From contig CAJTOB010000001.1 of NCBI GenBank assembly GCA_910578035.1, positions 27,625-91,624 on the forward strand: a stretch of 64,000 bases of DNA, written 5' to 3'. The notes below the pieces were generated by a model. It searched no databases, had not been told where the DNA came from, and saw only the letters and a program-made list of their open reading frames with translations. Position numbers and translations under genes: made by a program. Position 1 is the stretch's first letter. Each line of letters opens with the position of its first letter. Below, piece by piece: positions 40,975 to 48,525 of the stretch. Origin of the DNA: an uncultured Muribaculaceae bacterium. Its GTDB lineage: Bacteria > Bacteroidota > Bacteroidia > Bacteroidales > Muribaculaceae.

Positions 40975-43900
40975 ATGAATAAGATATTACTGGCGGCTGC
41001 ATTGTTTGCATGTAGCGCAGCAAATGTTTGGGCAGATGGTGTGACTGCCCGGGAAGGAAGCCTCACACTGCCGTCCTATACTCTCGACGCGCCCGAGAAG
41101 GCGCCTATATTCGAACGCGACTGGTCGTATCAGCGCGCACGAAGAAGCGTGTATCCGTATGTGCTCAACGACAATATGACCACTCGTCGCGATTCTTCTA
41201 CCTACAAGGCTCTTTATCTGGAAAATGACTATGTAGAGCTATGCATACTTCCCGAAATCGGCGGCCGTCTTTTCTATGCTGTAGACAAGACCAACGGCTA
41301 CGACATTGTGTATCACAATCACGTTGTGAAGCCGGCAAACGTAGGCATGACCGGCGCCTGGATTTCGGGCGGCGTGGAGTGGAATGTGTTCCATCACCAT
41401 CGCGCTACCTCGCATGCGCCTGTAGACTATGAGATTGTCGATAATGCCGATGGCAGCAAAACTGTCTGGGTCGGCGAGACAGAACTCCGTCATCGCATGA
41501 GCTGGGCCATAGGTGTTACTCTACACCCGGACAAATCGTATATTGAGGTGAGCGGTAGGCTCATTAACTCTACAGCAGACGACAATTCGATGCTCTACTG
41601 GAGCAATATAGCCACTCTTGTCGATGAAAATTACCAGATTATATTCCCGCAAAGCACAGAGTTCGGCACTTTCCACTGCAAGAATACGTTCTGCCACTGG
41701 CCTGTGACACGCGAGGCTTTCAACGGTATAGAAGGATATAAGAACAATGTGGACGCATCGTGGTGGAAGAACCACTTCATGTCTAACTCTATTTTCGCCT
41801 GGGACCGCAAGGAAGATTTTATAGCCGGCTACGACCACGGACGCCGCGCCGGTACAATGATTACCGGCAACCACAATATCGTGAAGGGCGGCAAGTTCTG
41901 GCTCTGGGGCCCGAATTCGAAGTGGGATACCAAGATTCTTACCGATAACTCGGGCCACTATATCGAGCTTATGGTAGGTGCCTACTCAGACAATCAGCCG
42001 GACTATACATGGATTGCTCCGCAGGAGGTGAAAAAATTCACTCATTATTTCTATGGTCTTCGCGACATGGGAGGCGTGAAAACCGGAAACCGCGATTTTG
42101 CCATAAATCTCGATTTTACAGGCAAGAACAAGGCTCTGGTAGGTCTTAACGCCACCGGAAAAGCCCGAAATGTAAAACTCACACTCTCAGACAGGGGCAC
42201 GGTAATATTTGAAAAAACTCTCGACATAGACCCATCCAGACCTTTCGTGCAGACTGTAGGACTTCCCAATGGATATAAAGAAACAGACTATACACTTTCC
42301 CTTACCGATGCAGCCGGCAAGCAATTGCTCAGTTACACCCCGATAGAGAAGGAATCGGACAAAGAACTTCCCGAAATCGTAGACCGGCCCAAACGTCCGG
42401 CCGAAATAGCAAACAATGAAGAGTGCTATCTTGTAGGATTGCGCAATCTTCAGTTCCATAATCCGTTTGTGAATCCTACCGACTATTTTCTCGAAGTCCT
42501 GCGTCGCGATTCGGCCGATGTACGCTCCAACACCAAGATGGGTGTATGGAATCGCAAGCGAGGTGACAATACCAAGGCTAAGGAGTATCTGCGCCGAGCG
42601 ATAGTGCGCCAGACCAAAGACTATACTCGTCCTGACAATGCGGAGGCGCTCTATAATCTTGGTCTGATTCTGAAAGAGGAGGGTAATTTAGACGCAGCGC
42701 TCGATACACTCTACCGCGCTGTATGGAACTATACATATAATTCACCGGCCAACTATCAGCTTGCCCAGATATATAATAACATAGGCGACATTGACATGGC
42801 TCTTGAGCGCCTCGACGAGGCTATAACTTACAATGGTAATAATCTCGAAGCCAAATGCCTTAAAGCAAGCATTCTGCGGGCTTCCGGTGATAGGGGCGGC
42901 GCAATTGCCATCGCTAAGGACGTGCTCGCGGTGAATCCTCTCGACGTTTATGCGGTCTATGAGTTGAAACTTGCCGGCGAGAAATCGAATTTCGACGCTC
43001 TCATGCGCGATAGCGAAGAATCTTATATAGAACTGGCGCTTAGTTATCTACATAACGGATATGCCGATATTGCCCGCGGACTCCTCGAAACCATCGACTC
43101 GCGCAAGGCCAATCCGACAGTGAAAATGTGGCTGGCTTATATCGCTCACTGCAATGGAGATAAGCAGACAGCGAAAAAAATGTACGGCAACGCTCTGGCA
43201 ATGTCTACAGACTATTGCAATCCCTTCCGCCTCGAGACGGTTCCTGTACTCGAAACTGCTGCTGAATACTTTCCTGACAACTATAAGCCTCTGTACTATC
43301 TCGGAAACCTCTGGTATGACAAAAATCAGAACAAGGCTGTGACCTACTGGAAGCGCGTGACCGAGCTGGAGCCCTCGTTCGCTATGGCGTGGCGTAATCT
43401 TGGATGGTATTATTGGGTAGGCGAAAAGCCCGACTACAGGCTTAGCGCTTCAAACTATCGCAAGGCTATAGATCTTGCTCCTGACCAGGCTTTGTTCCTC
43501 GAAGAAATAGACCAGGTCTATGAGGCTATGGGCGAAGACCCTGCTGTGCGTCACAATCTGCTCAAAGGTCTCCACAATACGGCCGTTAAACGCTACTATC
43601 CTCTTGCCGCAGAGGTTATAACCGGCATTTTTACAGAGGACTATGACTATACACTTGAACTCCTCGAAAAATGTTACTTCCCGACCCGCGAAGGAGTGGC
43701 AAACTTCCACGATATCTATGTAGATGCTCTCCTTATGGCCGGCAGCGACAAGATTGCCAAGGGAGATTTCGACGCCGGTGTGGCTCTTTATGAAAAATCG
43801 TTCGAATATCCCGAAAATCATCAGGTGTTCCTTGTTGATACGCGAACTCCCCGCGACGCTCAGATATACTGTTATCTTGCGGAGGCTCATGCTGCCAAGG

Positions 43901-44268
43901 GTAACAAGGCCAAGGCAAGAAAATATTATAAAATGGCCGCTGCGGTCAATACTGCTTCAACCGACTACCGTTTCTGGCAGGCTAAGGCTCACGAGGCACT
44001 GGGCGAAAGCGACAAGGCCAAGGCCCTTTACGAGGCTCTGCGCAGCCAGGGTGTTGGAGGTATCGTGACAGACTATGTCAGTTTCTACGGTGCCGAGGGC
44101 ACAACCGGCAACTCTGTTGAGGCTATCAATACCAAGGCTCTATATACTAAGGCTCTCGGTGAAATAGGACTTGGAAACAAAGATGTGGCAAAAGCCGACC
44201 TTACAGAGGCTGTGAAGCTCAAACGCGATAATCTCTGGGCAGTGAATATGCTAAAATCTCTTGATTAA
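40975..44268 (+). CDS. Exported DUF5107-TPR protein
   Basis: A 1097-residue protein with a signal peptide (ending ANVWADG). Residues about 20-380 form a DUF5107 domain, a galactose-mutarotase-like beta-sandwich (ILPEIGGRLFYAVDKTNG, ISGGVEWNVFHHHRATSHAP, LYWSNIATLVDENYQIIFP). From about residue 510 to the end it is a long array of TPR-like helices (YNLGLILKEEGNLDAALDTL, AQIYNNIGDIDMALERLDEA, WRNLGWYYWVGEKPDY, CYLAEAHAAKGNKAKARKYY). Such proteins recur in Bacteroidota glycan loci; the mutarotase-like fold and conserved His residues suggest carbohydrate binding or catalysis. It lies in the susCD operon, 43 bases after susD, and a 10-bp hairpin separates it from galM. Confidence 0.8.
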   Translation: MNKILLAAALFACSAANVWADGVTAREGSLTLPSYTLDAPEKAPIFERDWSYQRARRSVYPYVLNDNMTTRRDSSTYKALYLENDYVELCILPEIGGRLFYAVDKTNGYDIVYHNHVVKPANVGMTGAWISGGVEWNVFHHHRATSHAPVDYEIVDNADGSKTVWVGETELRHRMSWAIGVTLHPDKSYIEVSGRLINSTADDNSMLYWSNIATLVDENYQIIFPQSTEFGTFHCKNTFCHWPVTREAFNGIEGYKNNVDASWWKNHFMSNSIFAWDRKEDFIAGYDHGRRAGTMITGNHNIVKGGKFWLWGPNSKWDTKILTDNSGHYIELMVGAYSDNQPDYTWIAPQEVKKFTHYFYGLRDMGGVKTGNRDFAINLDFTGKNKALVGLNATGKARNVKLTLSDRGTVIFEKTLDIDPSRPFVQTVGLPNGYKETDYTLSLTDAAGKQLLSYTPIEKESDKELPEIVDRPKRPAEIANNEECYLVGLRNLQFHNPFVNPTDYFLEVLRRDSADVRSNTKMGVWNRKRGDNTKAKEYLRRAIVRQTKDYTRPDNAEALYNLGLILKEEGNLDAALDTLYRAVWNYTYNSPANYQLAQIYNNIGDIDMALERLDEAITYNGNNLEAKCLKASILRASGDRGGAIAIAKDVLAVNPLDVYAVYELKLAGEKSNFDALMRDSEESYIELALSYLHNGYADIARGLLETIDSRKANPTVKMWLAYIAHCNGDKQTAKKMYGNALAMSTDYCNPFRLETVPVLETAAEYFPDNYKPLYYLGNLWYDKNQNKAVTYWKRVTELEPSFAMAWRNLGWYYWVGEKPDYRLSASNYRKAIDLAPDQALFLEEIDQVYEAMGEDPAVRHNLLKGLHNTAVKRYYPLAAEVITGIFTEDYDYTLELLEKCYFPTREGVANFHDIYVDALLMAGSDKIAKGDFDAGVALYEKSFEYPENHQVFLVDTRTPRDAQIYCYLAEAHAAKGNKAKARKYYKMAAAVNTASTDYRFWQAKAHEALGESDKAKALYEALRSQGVGGIVTDYVSFYGAEGTTGNSVEAINTKALYTKALGEIGLGNKDVAKADLTEAVKLKRDNLWAVNMLKSLD

Positions 44269-44288
44269 TATTATCTCCGAGGTAGAAA

Positions 44289-44314
44289 CCGGCAGTCCGG
44301 TCCAGGACTGCCGG
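44289..44314 (+). other. Intra-operon hairpin without U-tract
   Basis: A perfect 10-bp stem, CCGGCAGTCC (44289-44298) with GGACTGCCGG (44305-44314), encloses six bases. No T-run follows, so it is more likely an mRNA-stability or processing element between the DUF5107 and galM genes than a terminator. Confidence 0.5.
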
Positions 44315-44334
44315 CCATACCCACTAAAACCAAT

Positions 44335-45474
44335 ATGAAGCATTACAGGACAATAGGCATCGGAGCCATTCTGAGTGTTTTGTCGGCTACGGCGGCCGTA
44401 CCCGTTGTTGAAACCAGTCCATTCGGCAAACTTTCGACCGGGGAGGAGGTGACGCTCTACCGAATCATAAACGATAAGGGTTCGTATATTGAACTTATCG
44501 ACTATGGCTGTCGGATTGTCGGTATACATGTGCCCGACCGCGAGGGCAAGCTTGTAGATGTAGTTCCGGGCTATGATAATATTGCGGATTTCGAGCATGG
44601 CTCGGAGCGTTTCTTCGGGGCTCTTATAGGGCGTTTCGGCAATCGAATAGCCGAGGGTAGTTTTATGCTCGACGATTCGCTGGTACAACTGTCGCTCAAT
44701 GAGAATCTTGCCGGACATCCCGGGCATATACACGGAGGCGATAAGGGCTTCGACCGTGTTATGTGGCAGGGTGAGACTGTTTACGACGGAGAACGCGCCG
44801 GAGTACGCCTGCACAGACTTAGTCCGGACGGAGAAGAGGGCTATCCCGGCAATCTCGATTGCACTGTCACTTACTGGTGGGGCAACGACGGCAAATGGTC
44901 TGCGGTCTATGAGGCTACCACAGATATGCCTACTGTGGTGAATATGTCGAACCACACATATTTCAACCTCCGCGGCGCCAATGCCGGATATGTGATGGAT
45001 AATATAATGTATGTCGATGCCGACTATTATCTGCCCAATACCCCATGGTTTACGCCTATAGGACTCAAGGAGCCGGTAGAGGGCACGCCTTTCGACATGA
45101 GAGTGCCTGTGAGGGTAGACCATGCCATCGACACTCCCTGCGAAGCCATCAATACCATGCGAGGTTTTTCTGTGACATGGGTGCTTCGCGAATATGATGG
45201 CACTCTACGCCGTGTGGCCGACCTCTACCAACCCGATTCGGGCATAGGCATTGAATTGTATACGACCGAACCAGGTCTGCTGACATATACGGGGCGTCTT
45301 TTCAATGACAGCGTAGTCGGAAAAGGCGGTAAGCCGGTACAGAAATTCGGAGGGATGCTCCTGGAAACTCTTCATTTTCCCGACTCTCCAAATAATCCTA
45401 AATTTCCTTCAACGGTACTTCGCCCGGGCGAAAAGTACTATTCCCAAACCGATTTCCATTTTTATAATAAATGA
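44335..45474 (+). CDS. galM: Exported aldose 1-epimerase (mutarotase)
   Basis: A 379-residue protein with an N-terminal signal peptide (1-21), placing this mutarotase in the periplasm. Catalytic features are present: H133 in GHIHGG, H207 in NHTYFNL and E353 near the C-terminus in GMLLETLHF, which matches the position of the catalytic Glu in GalM. It interconverts alpha and beta anomers of sugars released by the locus glycosidases so that transporters or kinases can use them. It belongs to the susCD operon, and its stop overlaps the start of the second Asp-box gene (ATGA). Confidence 0.92.
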   Translation: MKHYRTIGIGAILSVLSATAAVPVVETSPFGKLSTGEEVTLYRIINDKGSYIELIDYGCRIVGIHVPDREGKLVDVVPGYDNIADFEHGSERFFGALIGRFGNRIAEGSFMLDDSLVQLSLNENLAGHPGHIHGGDKGFDRVMWQGETVYDGERAGVRLHRLSPDGEEGYPGNLDCTVTYWWGNDGKWSAVYEATTDMPTVVNMSNHTYFNLRGANAGYVMDNIMYVDADYYLPNTPWFTPIGLKEPVEGTPFDMRVPVRVDHAIDTPCEAINTMRGFSVTWVLREYDGTLRRVADLYQPDSGIGIELYTTEPGLLTYTGRLFNDSVVGKGGKPVQKFGGMLLETLHFPDSPNNPKFPSTVLRPGEKYYSQTDFHFYNK

Positions 45475-47276
45475 CAAGCATGAAAAACAAGTCTTTGTCG
45501 TGGACACTCGCTCTTGTACTGTGTACGGGCTTCGCGGCATGCTCCGACGAAGGTGAGCCGATGGATCCGTCGTTGAATCCGGGTGAATCCACCTCATTGA
45601 ATCTGACCCCTATGGCAGAACTGAATAGTGGAAAGGCCGTCATAAACTCTCACGCCGACGAATGGGAACACTCGAGCCTGATGCTCGATGCCCGTACAGA
45701 GGTATGTGTGCCCGAGGGCATACTCGGCGGCACGCAGGCTTACTATCCGCGAATCAAACAGATGGCCGACGGGCGTTATATACTATTTTTCCAACTTGGC
45801 GCGCAGGCTGCCGACACAAAGTACACCATAAGCGAGGACCTCGTAAACTGGCAGCCGGCGCAGTTCCTGCATCAGCGTATGCCTATAACCAACGCCTTGG
45901 GCAATGCAGATGAACGTCGGTATACTACGACAGATGCTATTGTGCTGGCAAACGGCGATATAATTACCGCGACCTCCTATCGGGCTAATAAGGGCTACGC
46001 CCGCACTCCGACTGACAACGGCATATCCGTGCGCCGTAGTTCGGACAACGGCAAGACATGGAGCGAGGAGATGCTCGTATATCGCGGAACAAACTGGGAG
46101 CCGGCCTTCACTCTGCGCAGCAACGGCCGGATTGAGATATACTTCTCACAGAGCCGCCCCGAGGTAGCGAGCAGCCACTCGGGCACTGCAATGCTCTGGA
46201 GCGATGACAACGGCTACACGTGGAAGCCGGACTTCGGAGAACCCGCATATACGGTGCTTCGCCATAAATGGTATGAGCCGCTAACGGGCGCCATGCGCTG
46301 GACGGACCAGATGCCGTGTGTGATAGAACTTAATGAATCGGGCAATCTTTTCTGCATCACCGAATCGATGGCTACCCCGGGAGAATCGTCGCAGTTCAAC
46401 ATAGCGCTCGGCTATGCCGGCCCGGAAGGCTTCGCCCATATCACAGGAGTAGAAGAGGAGGGCCCGGACGATCGCGAAATCAACGTATGGAAAGGCGCCG
46501 CTCCGTGGGTGGTGCAGGCTCCGTCGGGTGAAGTGATTCTTTATTATGGCAATGGCAGCGGCAAAGGTCGTATAGGCAGCTCCGATGCGCGCGATTTCGG
46601 CGAAGAGTTCGCATATCTTGCTGCGTATAAAGGCAGTTGGGGCACTCATTATCTTGAAACGCCTCATTCGGTGTTATGTGCCCACCCGCGTGGCTCGAAC
46701 AAGGGTGAGATTGGAGTGGCCCGATTTTTTCTCAATCATGCCATTGCAGCTTCAGACCGTTCGACGGTGATTGACGGGGATAACTCAGAGTGGTCTACCT
46801 CTGACGAGGCTATTTTCGTTGGGTCGAAAGGTAGGGCGCAGGCTACGCTGCGCTGTTCGGCCGACAAGGATAATGTCTATTTCCTTGTGGAAGTCCGCGA
46901 CGAGAATATTTCAGCAGACGATTATGTGAATATTCTTCTTTCTCCGGAAACTCCTACCGGCAAAATTACATCAGATGCGCGCCGTATCAAGATTGCATCG
47001 TATGGTCTTAAAAGCACCGACCTTTATGCCGGCGGATGGCAGGAATATGCCATGGCGGTAGAGGTGAAGACCGCATTTGACGGCACTATATCGGATAACA
47101 GCGACATAGACAACGGCTATCTTGCAGAGGTGGCTGTGCCTCGGACCGAGCTTAAGATTGAAAATGGCCGCCTACTTGTCAACCTTGTGCTTTTCGACGC
47201 CGAAGGCGGCGAGGACGCTGTGGCTCCCACCACTGTCAAGAGTCTGCAGCAGTGGATTCCGGTGACAGGTCTCTGA
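45471..47276 (+). CDS. Asp-box (sialidase-superfamily) lipoprotein with C-terminal CBM9-like domain
   Basis: A 601-residue lipoprotein (lipobox FAAC, C24) and paralogue of the protein at 30056: both share YPRIK(R/Q)xADGR, an Asp-box SSDNGKTWSE, and (Y/R)xGxxWEPA (here YRGTNWEPAFTL). Residues about 60-430 form the propeller; residues about 430-601 form a CBM9-like domain (VIDGDNSEWSTSDEAIFVG, DKDNVYFLVEVRDENIS, GYLAEVAVPRTEL). Surface anchoring and a GH93/GH33-like hydrolase or lectin role are inferred. Translation may start at 45471 (ATGA overlap with galM) or at the Met at 45480; the signal peptide fits either. It ends the susCD operon. Confidence 0.78.
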   Translation: MTSMKNKSLSWTLALVLCTGFAACSDEGEPMDPSLNPGESTSLNLTPMAELNSGKAVINSHADEWEHSSLMLDARTEVCVPEGILGGTQAYYPRIKQMADGRYILFFQLGAQAADTKYTISEDLVNWQPAQFLHQRMPITNALGNADERRYTTTDAIVLANGDIITATSYRANKGYARTPTDNGISVRRSSDNGKTWSEEMLVYRGTNWEPAFTLRSNGRIEIYFSQSRPEVASSHSGTAMLWSDDNGYTWKPDFGEPAYTVLRHKWYEPLTGAMRWTDQMPCVIELNESGNLFCITESMATPGESSQFNIALGYAGPEGFAHITGVEEEGPDDREINVWKGAAPWVVQAPSGEVILYYGNGSGKGRIGSSDARDFGEEFAYLAAYKGSWGTHYLETPHSVLCAHPRGSNKGEIGVARFFLNHAIAASDRSTVIDGDNSEWSTSDEAIFVGSKGRAQATLRCSADKDNVYFLVEVRDENISADDYVNILLSPETPTGKITSDARRIKIASYGLKSTDLYAGGWQEYAMAVEVKTAFDGTISDNSDIDNGYLAEVAVPRTELKIENGRLLVNLVLFDAEGGEDAVAPTTVKSLQQWIPVTGL

Positions 47277-47294
47277 TATTATAGATAGATGGAA

Positions 47295-47326
47295 AGAGCG
47301 CCCGGGCGGTTGGGTCGGGGCGCTCT
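47295..47326 (+). terminator. Probable end-of-operon hairpin
   Basis: AGAGCGCCC (47295-47303) pairs perfectly with GGGCGCTCT (47318-47326) around a GC-rich loop, 19 bases after the last locus gene. The T-rich tail is poor, so termination strength is uncertain. Beyond it, up to 47489, nothing recognisable was seen. Confidence 0.5.
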
Positions 47327-47489
47327 CCACGTTTCAACTATTTATGAGAGCCATCTTCCCCAGTATCACTACTCGGAAAGACAGACGAGGGATGATTTTT
47401 AGTTCGCGTTCTATCTTTCTTTCATCTTTAATAGCATAACGCCGGGAAATGGATTTTTCTCATGTAGGGAAGTATAAAAGAGTATAAAG

Positions 47490-47521
47490 TTTGTAAAAGG
47501 TAAGCAAGTTGGCTAATTTTG
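47490..47521 (+). promoter_or_regulatory. Promoter of the split lysO unit
   Basis: TTTG (47490-47493), exactly 20 bases, then TAATTTTG (47514-47521): a textbook Bacteroidota promoter. It predicts transcription from about 47528, which rules out the in-frame TTG at 47509 and makes the ATG at 47539 the start of the first gene. Confidence 0.8.
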
Positions 47522-47538
47522 CAAAAAAATATTTTTTT

Positions 47539-47814
47539 ATGCTGGTTATTTTAGGTGTGATGGCTCTCGGTATTGCCGTCGGTTATTGTCTGAGGCATAG
47601 GGAGATTAGACTACTCGATAGTGTGACTGTTGTCATAATCTGGGCGCTTCTGTTTCTGCTCGGCCTTGAGGCTGGAAGCGACGAGCGGATTGTGCGCTGG
47701 ATTGGGTCTCTGGGTCTTGAGGCTTTTGTGATTAGTTGTGCGGCTGTGGCCGGCAGTTCGTTGTTCGCCTGTCTGTTGTGGCGCTATGCCAAGAGGAAGG
47801 AGGGGGCGGAATGA
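47539..47814 (+). CDS. lysO: LysO-family exporter, N-terminal part (separate small subunit)
   Basis: A 91-residue membrane protein starting MLVILGVMALGIAVGYCLRH, with three hydrophobic segments and the motif LLFLLGLEAGSDERIV. It corresponds to the N-terminal third of the E. coli lysine exporter LysO (YbjE/DUF340). The start follows from the promoter just upstream. Its stop overlaps the start of the next gene (ATGA), and together the two make 292 residues, close to the 299 of the one-piece E. coli protein. Export of lysine or toxic analogues is inferred from the family. Confidence 0.8.
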   Translation: MLVILGVMALGIAVGYCLRHREIRLLDSVTVVIIWALLFLLGLEAGSDERIVRWIGSLGLEAFVISCAAVAGSSLFACLLWRYAKRKEGAE

Positions 47815-48416
47815 AAGGTAGTCTTGTCATAGTCGCTTTTTTTGTGGCCGGGGCTTGCGCGGGCTATTTTGGGCTGTTTGATGTGAGCGGTCTCGGTGTT
47901 GATGTCGGCTTTATAGCTCTTGCGGCACTTATTTTTTGTGTAGGTATTGGCATTGGGCATAATATCGAGGGGCTAAAGGAAGAGCTTAAGGGTCTCGGGC
48001 CCCGTATGCTTTTGCTGCCTCTGGCGACGATTGCGGGTACTCTTGCGGGTTGTGCTGTTGTTTCTCTGTTTCTGTCTTGGCGGAGTGTAAGCGATGTTCT
48101 TGCCGTTGGTTCGGGTTTCGGGTATTATTCTCTTTCGAGCATTTTTATAAGTGGCTACCGCGGTGCGGAACTTGGCACCATAGCTCTTCTTTCCAATATT
48201 ATCAGGGAGATTATCACTTTGCTTGGCGCGCCGCTGTTGTGTCGTGTTTTCGGGCCTCTTGCACCTATTTCGGCAGGAGGGGCTACGAGTATGGATACGA
48301 CTTTGCCTATAATCGTGGCTTCGTCGGGGCGCCGGTTTACGGTTTTAGCCGTGTATCATGGTTTTGTGGTGGATTTCAGTGTGCCTTTTCTGGTGACTCT
48401 TTTCTGTAGTTTATGA
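47811..48416 (+). CDS. lysO: LysO-family exporter, C-terminal part
   Basis: A 201-residue membrane protein beginning MKGSLVIVAFFVAGACAGYF, preceded by a purine-rich ribosome binding site inside the upstream gene (AGGAGGGGG). It carries the LysO/DUF340 core: FCVGIGIGHNIEG, GSGFGYYSLSSIFISGYRG, ELGTIALLSNIIREI, and GGATSMDTTLPIIVASSG, which contain the conserved acidic residues of the export path. It should associate with the preceding small subunit. The frame can be extended upstream, but only this ATG gives a natural membrane-protein start and ATGA coupling. Confidence 0.88.
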   Translation: MKGSLVIVAFFVAGACAGYFGLFDVSGLGVDVGFIALAALIFCVGIGIGHNIEGLKEELKGLGPRMLLLPLATIAGTLAGCAVVSLFLSWRSVSDVLAVGSGFGYYSLSSIFISGYRGAELGTIALLSNIIREIITLLGAPLLCRVFGPLAPISAGGATSMDTTLPIIVASSGRRFTVLAVYHGFVVDFSVPFLVTLFCSL

Positions 48417-48473
48417 GTTTTTTTGCGAACTGAAGTTCGCAGCTTGAAACGATATCTTTAGCCGCCACAGCAT

Positions 48474-48507
48474 AAAACACCCCGAGCCAGAGTGGCCCGG
48501 GGCGTTT
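48474..48507 (-). terminator. Terminator of the dipeptidyl peptidase gene
   Basis: A 15-position stem with a four-base loop. Read on the minus strand its two mismatches become G-U pairs and the hairpin is followed by GTTTTA, so it is best suited to end the minus-strand peptidase transcript; it may also stop the convergent lysO transcript. Confidence 0.65.
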
Positions 48508-48525
48508 GCTTAGGGGGGGAGAGGT

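Noticed and set aside
47509..47538. Upstream TTG start for the first lysO half
   Set aside because: The TAATTTTG promoter element lies inside these codons, so they would not be in the transcript.
48425..48440. GCGAAC-N4-GTTCGC hairpin after lysO
   Set aside because: The T-run precedes the stem rather than following it, so it does not form a plus-strand terminator; no other role is evident.
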